From the NCBI GenBank assembly GCA_934675735.1, contig CAKURR010000008.1, forward strand, positions 43,922 through 107,921: DNA of 64,000 nucleotides, in the 5' to 3' direction. Positions 59,379 to 64,000 of the stretch are shown here, one piece after another. Both the position numbers and the translations under genes were made by a program. Source of the DNA: an uncultured Clostridia bacterium (lineage in GTDB: Bacteria > Bacillota > Clostridia > Christensenellales > Aristaeellaceae). Positions within the stretch are counted from its first letter, which is position 1, and each line of letters starts with the position of its first letter. The notes beneath the pieces are model-generated. The model did no database searches and was not told the origin of the DNA. It worked only from the letters and a program-made list of their open reading frames with translations.

Positions 59379-59608
59379 TCGCTTCTTGCAGAATTTAACA
59401 TCTGCTTGATGAAGGCACCCGAAAGGGCAAACAGCGCCGTCTGCAAAACCGTTGCGGGAATTTCGCCGCCGACGCATTCCGGCAGCCATGCGGGACAGAG
59501 CATGACATACCCCAGATGCAGCGCCGAGGATACAACGATCGCCGCTGTCAGTTCAAGCGATATGCCCGCTGCCGCGCCGCTCAGCCAGAAAAAAAGCTTT
59601 TGTTTCAT
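59375..59608 (-). CDS. Small membrane protein, 77 residues
   Basis: Two hydrophobic helices (about 6-33 and 51-68) separated by a short loop with Cys and Pro (CPAWLPECVGG). No known family. ATG with GAGGTG 7 bases upstream, 12 bases after the phosphodiester glycosidase stop, so the two are probably one transcript. Possibly a small membrane partner of that enzyme; function unknown. Confidence 0.7.
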   Translation of the reverse strand: MKQKLFFWLSGAAAGISLELTAAIVVSSALHLGYVMLCPAWLPECVGGEIPATVLQTALFALSGAFIKQMLNSARSD

Positions 59609-59620
59609 GTACGCACCTCA

Positions 59621-60454
59621 TTAGAAGCAGATGATATCGGAAATCTTTCTTTCCGTGCCGCCGCTGGGACGGTTGATAATCTGCCCGTTGAACCACATTT
59701 CCGTTGAGCCGCCGCCATCCAGATTAAGAGCCGTTTTCGCGCCGATGGACACGAACACATCCTGCAATTCGGGCAGAGTCATGCCGACGGAATACCCCTC
59801 CTGCCTGCCGTCCGCGACGATAACCGCGTAATGCAGCGTGTCGATTTGGCCGATGGCCGTCCGCGGCTCGCGGCGGGAGGATTTGGTGGAAATCAGGTCA
59901 AAAGCGCGGCTGAACGTCAGCTTCTGTCCGTCCTCGATGAGCGCGGGGCCGAATTCAAAAGTCTGCCAGGTGCCGTTGTTCATCAAATCCGCGCTGAGCT
60001 GCTTGGGCTTTTCGTTTTTGCGGTCGATGCGCAGCGAAAAGTTGCCGTTTTCATCGACAATCAGCATATTGCGCGTGGTCTGCGCGGCGCGGAGCGGCTG
60101 ACCGTTGCGGATGATGGTGCCGTAGCGGTGTGTGGCGTAATCGTCGCCGTTGATGGCCAGCACCGCGTTTTGACCGGTTACGATGTCGCTGAGCGCCTGA
60201 CACGAGTCGCCGCCGTTTTCGCGGGCGCTGACGGCGCGCAGCTGTTTGGGGTCGCTGATTTGCACATCCGCGACGAAATACGTGATGCCGTTGGCTTGAT
60301 AGCGGTCGATGACCACCTGTCGCGTCTCATCCGTGTAGCTGTAATCATAAGGCTCGGTCACACAGGGCGTCTGCCAGGTTTGAGCGAGCGATGTGCAGGG
60401 CAGAGCCGTCGAAACCGTCAGCAGCGCGGCGGAAAAAATCAAATTCCAGTTCAT
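59621..60454 (-). CDS. Secreted phosphodiester glycosidase family protein
   Basis: 277 residues with a signal peptide (residues 1-25). NAGPA-like domain (70-275) with INGDDY, FGPALIEDGQKL, LHYAVIVADGR and the C-terminal signature LNLDGGGSTEMWFNG. The human relative uncovers mannose-6-phosphate; bacterial members are linked to exopolysaccharide or cell-wall phosphodiesters. The ATG at 60454 has GGAGG inside a stable hairpin (see 60456-60500). Cotranscribed with the small membrane protein. Confidence 0.85.
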   Translation of the reverse strand: MNWNLIFSAALLTVSTALPCTSLAQTWQTPCVTEPYDYSYTDETRQVVIDRYQANGITYFVADVQISDPKQLRAVSARENGGDSCQALSDIVTGQNAVLAINGDDYATHRYGTIIRNGQPLRAAQTTRNMLIVDENGNFSLRIDRKNEKPKQLSADLMNNGTWQTFEFGPALIEDGQKLTFSRAFDLISTKSSRREPRTAIGQIDTLHYAVIVADGRQEGYSVGMTLPELQDVFVSIGAKTALNLDGGGSTEMWFNGQIINRPSGGTERKISDIICF

Positions 60455-60455
60455 A

Positions 60456-60500
60456 AAACTGCCTCCGTTTCCTTTTTTCAATCGGGAATGGAGGCAGTTT
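60456..60500 (-). promoter_or_regulatory. RBS-sequestering hairpin before the glycosidase gene
   Basis: On the minus strand AAACTGCCTCC pairs perfectly with GGAGGCAGTTT (11 bp, 23-base loop). The GGAGG of the ribosome binding site is fully in the 3' arm, 7 bases before the ATG. Confidence 0.7.
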
Positions 60501-60627
60501 ACCGTTTCTTTTTAAGAAGAACATGAAAAGCGGCTGTGTATCTGAAATTTAACCTAGCTTTCATCTGTTTTTGACGTTGCGATGATATTCTGTTGACAGA
60601 AAATGTGTTTGGATGAGGTGGCCGAAG

Positions 60628-61311
60628 ATGAGACTGTTGATTGTTGAAGATGATGCGGCGCTCAAGGACGCGCTTGTGAATCGCCTGACTCGGGAGGGAT
60701 ACGCCGTCGATGCGTGCGGTGACGGCAGGGAAGGCTTGTTTTATGCGCGCGGCGCAGAGTATGACGGGCTTATATTGGATGTGATGCTGCCGGAGATGGA
60801 TGGCTTTACCCTGCTTTCCACCCTTCGCGGGGAAGGCTATGCGGGGGCGGCGCTGATGCTGACCGCGCGCGACGCGGTAGAAGATCGCGTGGAAGGGCTG
60901 GATTTGGGCGCGGACGATTATCTGACCAAGCCCTTTGCTTTTGATGAGCTGCTGGCGCGCATCCGTGCTATGCTCCGCCGCCACGGCGCAAAGCGTTCTC
61001 CCCTGCTCACATGCGGCGATTTGACGATGGATACGATTCACCGCAGCGTCAGCCGTGCGGGCCGCAAAATTCGCCTGACGGCCAAGGAATATGCGCTGCT
61101 GGAATACCTGCTCCGAAACAGCGGCCAGGTGCTGACGCGCAATCAGATTTTCGACCACGTCTGGAATTATGACGGCAGCTTTGAGACGAATCTGGTGGAT
61201 GTCTATATCGGCTATCTGCGCGCCAAGCTGGATCGCGACGCGCCCGTCAAGCTGATTCAAACCGTCCGTGGATTCGGTTATCGCATCAGCGCTGCGGAGG
61301 AAAAGCCATGA
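60628..61311 (+). CDS. OmpR-family response regulator
   Basis: 227 residues. Receiver domain with acidic pocket (VEDDAALKD), phosphoacceptor D51 in LILDVMLPEMDG, conserved T and K (LTARDA, DDYLTKPF); C-terminal winged helix (about 125-227) with the recognition region VDVYIGYLRAKLD. ATG chosen at 60628 with GAGGTGG upstream. Overlaps the kinase gene by 4 bases. Target genes unknown; no adjacent transporter suggests the stimulus. Confidence 0.94.
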   Translation: MRLLIVEDDAALKDALVNRLTREGYAVDACGDGREGLFYARGAEYDGLILDVMLPEMDGFTLLSTLRGEGYAGAALMLTARDAVEDRVEGLDLGADDYLTKPFAFDELLARIRAMLRRHGAKRSPLLTCGDLTMDTIHRSVSRAGRKIRLTAKEYALLEYLLRNSGQVLTRNQIFDHVWNYDGSFETNLVDVYIGYLRAKLDRDAPVKLIQTVRGFGYRISAAEEKP

Positions 61312-62651
61312 AACGCCTGAAAATCCGTGCCCGTATGACGATTTTGAACGCGGCGGCGGCTTCGCTGCTCTTTACGGCAGCGTTTGCCGTCATCTATTTG
61401 CTGACATCGCACATTATTTTTTCCTATCGCCGCCAAAGCGTCGAGCTGGCGCTTTCGCAGGTGATAGTTCAGGTGGAAAATCGAAACGGCTCGCCTTTTT
61501 ATGAAGATGAAGTACCGCTTTCGGCCGACGCGCGCTACGCAGTCTGGCTGAAGAACGGAGGCATGCTTTCGACCTCGGGCGGCGCTCTGCCCGAGCTGGC
61601 GGAAGTCGAGCCGAAAACGCCCGTTCGTGTGCAAATCGGCGATTCGGCCTATCTGGCAATGACCTCCGGTGCATTCAGAGTCGGCGGCGAGGATGTCTGC
61701 GCGATGACGGCGGTTTCCTGTGAGGGCGATGAGCGGATGCTTGCGCTGCTGAGACTGATTTTTCTGCTTGCCCTGCCGCTGCTCCTTGCCTGTTCCTGCA
61801 TCATCAGTTTCATTATCGCAGGGCGCATTCTCGCACCGATTCACACCATTTCGGAAACAGCGGAACGGTTGGCGCACGGGCGGGATTTTTCTCTGCGCAT
61901 TTCGGAAATCGGCACGCATGATGAGTTGGATGTGTTGATTCAGACCCTCAACCGCATGCTGGGGTCGCTGGAGGATGCCTTCCGACGGGAAAGGCGCTTT
62001 ACGTCGGATGCGTCGCATGAACTGCGCACGCCGCTGGCGGTGATGACCTCGTATGCGGAAAACCTGATGAAGTATTCTTCGCCGATGCCGATGCAGCAGG
62101 AAGGGCTTTCCGTAATTCTGAAAGAATGCGGGCAGATGAACCGCCTGATTGCGCAGATGCTTTCGCTGGCCCGTGCGCAGACGAGGCGGCTGCCGTTTCG
62201 ACCCGAAACGCTGTCTGTGCGCGATGTTGTGGACGGCGTTGCCTCAGCGTTGAACGATAGGCTCTGCGAGAAACATATTGTGCTTTCCCGTGAAGTCGAT
62301 GAGACGTTTTGCATCACGGCGGATCAAAGCCTGTTCACCCAGCTGATGCTCAATTTGGTTGAAAACGCTGTGAAGTACGGGCATGACGGCGGCCATATCG
62401 TTGTCACGGCCGAGCGGCGGCAGAACATTGCTCGAATTGCCGTTCGGGATGACGGAATCGGCATTTCCGAAACGGATTTGCCCCACGTTTTTGAGCGCTT
62501 TTATCGCGTGGATACCGTTCGAGACCGTAGCGGAACAGGTCTGGGGCTTTCGCTTTGCAGCGAAATAGCCGCTCTGCACGGCGGCTCGCTCCATGTGACC
62601 AGTAAGTTGGGCGAAGGAAGCGAATTTGTCGTTGAACTGCCCGAACATTGA
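61308..62651 (+). CDS. Sensor histidine kinase
   Basis: 447 residues: two membrane helices (about 10-35 and 145-170) around a 105-residue extracytoplasmic sensor domain, HAMP (170-225), HisKA with H237 in SDASHELRTPLAVM, and HATPase with NLVENAVKYG, DDGIGIS and GTGLGLSL. Partner of the overlapping response regulator. Ligand unknown. Confidence 0.94.
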   Translation: MKRLKIRARMTILNAAAASLLFTAAFAVIYLLTSHIIFSYRRQSVELALSQVIVQVENRNGSPFYEDEVPLSADARYAVWLKNGGMLSTSGGALPELAEVEPKTPVRVQIGDSAYLAMTSGAFRVGGEDVCAMTAVSCEGDERMLALLRLIFLLALPLLLACSCIISFIIAGRILAPIHTISETAERLAHGRDFSLRISEIGTHDELDVLIQTLNRMLGSLEDAFRRERRFTSDASHELRTPLAVMTSYAENLMKYSSPMPMQQEGLSVILKECGQMNRLIAQMLSLARAQTRRLPFRPETLSVRDVVDGVASALNDRLCEKHIVLSREVDETFCITADQSLFTQLMLNLVENAVKYGHDGGHIVVTAERRQNIARIAVRDDGIGISETDLPHVFERFYRVDTVRDRSGTGLGLSLCSEIAALHGGSLHVTSKLGEGSEFVVELPEH

Positions 62652-62676
62652 CGTTTGGCCCGCCTGCTGGTATACT
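62648..62676 (+). promoter_or_regulatory. ttcA-like gene promoter
   Basis: TTGACG (62648-62653), 17-bp spacer, TATACT (62671-62676) with extended TG, starting in the last codon of the kinase gene. Confidence 0.8.
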
Positions 62677-62702
62677 TTTGCGGGAAGGAGGCGATATCCG
62701 TC

Positions 62703-63425
62703 ATGAAAACCGTGTTGGGCGGCATTCGCAAGGCAGACGACGATTTCGGGATGATTGCTCACGGAGACAGCGTAGCGGTCGGCGTATCCGGCGGCAAGGA
62801 CAGCTTGCTGCTGCTCTATGCCCTCTCGCTGTATCGAAGATTTGAGCATAAAGATTTTGAGCTGCGCGGCATTACGCTGAAAATGGGGCTTGAACCGTTT
62901 GATATTGCACCCGTTTCGCGCTGGTGCGAGCAGCTGGAGATTCCGTTTGACGTGGTGGAAACGGATATCGCGAAAGTCGTTTTCGATATCCGCAAAGAGC
63001 CGAATCCCTGTTCGCTCTGCGCGAAAATGCGCCGCGGCGCGCTGAACGACGCGGCAAAGCGGCTCGGATGCAACAAAGTTGCGCTCGGCCATCATCGCGA
63101 GGATGCGATTGAAACGCTGATGATGTCGATGTTTTTTGAAGGGCGGCTGCACACGTTCCACCCGAACATGTTTCTGCCCGGGGCAGATGTGACGGTCATT
63201 CGCCCGATGGTCTATGTTTCCGAAAAGCATATCATCCATGTGGCCCGAAAGCTCGAATTGCCCGTTGTGCATAATCCCTGCCCGATGGACGGCCATTCCA
63301 GACGGCAGGAAATCAAGCAGATGATTGCTTCCATGTGCAAAACCTATCCGCATTTGAAGGATAACATGCTTGCAGCGTTGAAAAACGTCGAGCAGTACGG
63401 CCTGTGGGATAAAAAGAAAATTTGA
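62703..63425 (+). CDS. TtcA-like tRNA thiolation ATPase
   Basis: 240 residues of the PP-loop ATPase superfamily: SGGKDSLLLL near residues 31-40, CSLC near 107, and LGHHREDAIETLMMSMFFEG, with a later PCPMDG cysteine. This matches TtcA, which thiolates C32 of some tRNAs with a [4Fe-4S] cluster, or a close Clostridial relative (TtuA/TtcA group). ATG at 62703 with AAGGAGG. Ends at a long perfect terminator. Confidence 0.85.
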   Translation: MKTVLGGIRKADDDFGMIAHGDSVAVGVSGGKDSLLLLYALSLYRRFEHKDFELRGITLKMGLEPFDIAPVSRWCEQLEIPFDVVETDIAKVVFDIRKEPNPCSLCAKMRRGALNDAAKRLGCNKVALGHHREDAIETLMMSMFFEGRLHTFHPNMFLPGADVTVIRPMVYVSEKHIIHVARKLELPVVHNPCPMDGHSRRQEIKQMIASMCKTYPHLKDNMLAALKNVEQYGLWDKKKI

Positions 63426-63478
63426 CAGCAAAAGACCGCGGGTTTTGAGAGGCCCGCGGTCCTTTTGCTGTCAAATTT
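63424..63478 (+). terminator. Terminator of the ttcA-like gene
   Basis: Very long stem: GACAGCAAAAG and ACCGCGGG against CCCGCGGT and CTTTTGCTGTC (one inner mismatch), then AAATTTT. The arms cover the stop codon. Confidence 0.85.
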
Positions 63479-63479
63479 T

Positions 63480-63616
63480 CGGAAGCCTTTATTGATGAGG
63501 AAAATGGTTAGATTCTCGCGGCTCATTGCTGCTGGGTCGGCGCCGTTCTCAGACCACACTGTGGCGTGTGAATGACGGCTTCTTCAAGTCCTGTTTTCGC
63601 CCTGATGTTCTTTTGA
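63480..63616. other. Unexplained intergenic segment with palindrome
   Basis: No long gene. On the plus strand a short frame reads MRKMVRFSRLIAAGSAPF and continues SDHTVACE; on the minus strand a frame ends HTPQCGLRTAPTQQQ. Both remind me of short conceptual products seen repeatedly in Clostridia, which would suggest a dispersed repeat, but this is memory and not a search. Contains CCACACTGTGG (63554-63564). Confidence 0.4.
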
Positions 63617-63650
63617 AATAAAAGAAAAGCTTCCGTTCTCACGGAAGCTC
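63617..63650 (-). terminator. Terminator of the right-edge gene remnant
   Basis: On the minus strand GCTTCCGT-GAGA-ACGGAAGC followed by TTTTCTTTT, starting immediately after the inferred stop codon. Confidence 0.85.
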
Positions 63651-64000
63651 TTACTCTGGTGCAGCAGATGGAACCAAATCCGAACCAGAAGCGTCTGCTT
63701 CTGTGACTTGTCCTTCGATGAATTTTACATGCTGCTCATCGGAAAAATAGCAGGTAAACCTGCCAGCCCCATATTATGGGCGAATACAACAACCTGGAAT
63801 TTATCGCCATATTCCACTCTTGAGTTATACTCGCTTATAAATAATTGGTTCATCATATCCAAAAGTTTTCTTTCCATTAACTTCCATGCTTTCAGATACT
63901 TCCAGGCAACTATCAGAAAACTTTTCCCAAAGCTTAAATGTCATTACCGGAGAGAACTGACTTATACTGCCTCCTTCCCAGATTCCATCCTTTTCATGAT
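63651..64000 (-). pseudogene. Frameshifted gene remnant, 5' part outside the window
   Basis: Three overlapping segments can be joined into one protein on the minus strand. Segment 1 (64000 to about 63835) reads HEKDGIWEGGSISQFSPV and on to GYDEPIIYKR; segment 2 (about 63842-63745), one frame off, reads SEYNSRVEYGDKFQVVVFA and LAGLPAIF; segment 3 (about 63745-63651), back in the first frame, reads SDEQHVKFIEGQVTEADA and ends DLVPSAAPE then stop. The second shift is at a run of five A. A terminator follows the stop directly, which supports the join. AT-richer than its neighbours. Family not recognised. Could also be indel errors in the assembly. Confidence 0.6.

Overview
The window looks like chromosomal DNA of a fairly GC-rich, spore-forming Firmicute, most likely a Clostridia-type gut anaerobe. 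The evidence is Gram-positive ribosome binding sites (GGAGG), many sigma-A promoters with 17-bp spacers, SAM-I and yybP-ykoY riboswitches, a Firmicute-type LexA box, sporulation genes (spoIVFA, spoIVFB, gerM), and gene orders known from Bacillus and Clostridium (maf-mreBCD-min-spoIVF; gerM-rdgB-yfcE). I cannot name the species from sequence alone.

Layout. 1-2.6 kb: the 3' part of metG, then tatD and its terminator. 2.6-4.5 kb: a complete group II intron of the terminator-seeking class C type, encoding an intact reverse transcriptase/maturase. 4.5-10.3 kb (minus strand): the Mn exporter mntP behind a manganese riboswitch, and a four-gene BMP-type nucleoside ABC importer. 10.5-16.6 kb: a VOC protein, a MATE pump, the lgt-pncB-recX operon (minus) and upp. 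16.7-30.2 kb: one long plus-strand run (glycosyltransferase, queG, radical SAM/DUF2344/RNase G, miaB, ylbF, mutS, mutL, miaA). 30.3-42.5 kb: a Cys-rich protein, xpt, then maf-mreB-mreC-mreD-PBP2-MinD-like-rodA-spoIVFA-spoIVFB and a DEAD-box helicase. 42.5-46.8 kb: small proteins, lexA with its SOS box, a tyrosine recombinase, rnhA and proC. 47-51.7 kb: an MMPL/RND exporter with a heptad-repeat secreted partner and a divergent TetR regulator. 51.8-52.6 kb: eight tRNA genes behind a consensus promoter. 52.7-58.3 kb: yfcE, rdgB, gerM, rqcH, and metK with its SAM-I riboswitch. 58.4-63.4 kb: a DUF368/PopT lipid-carrier transporter, a phosphodiester glycosidase with a hairpin over its ribosome binding site, a two-component system and a TtcA-like thiolase. 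63.5-64 kb: an AT-richer tail with a frameshifted gene remnant.

The content is mainly housekeeping: tRNA modification (miaA, miaB, queG, ttcA), mismatch repair (mutSL), SOS control (lexA), cell elongation (mre/PBP2/RodA), envelope lipid supply (lgt, popT), and cross-compartment signalling in sporulation (SpoIVFA/FB). The points most worth a second look are the MinD-like ATPase that has lost the signature lysine and sits where minCD normally is, the group IIC intron whose reading frame runs through domain V, the Cys-rich gene opposite lexA sharing the SOS box, the hairpin covering the glycosidase ribosome binding site, and the decayed gene at the right edge. No CRISPR array, rRNA gene, prophage or defence island was seen.
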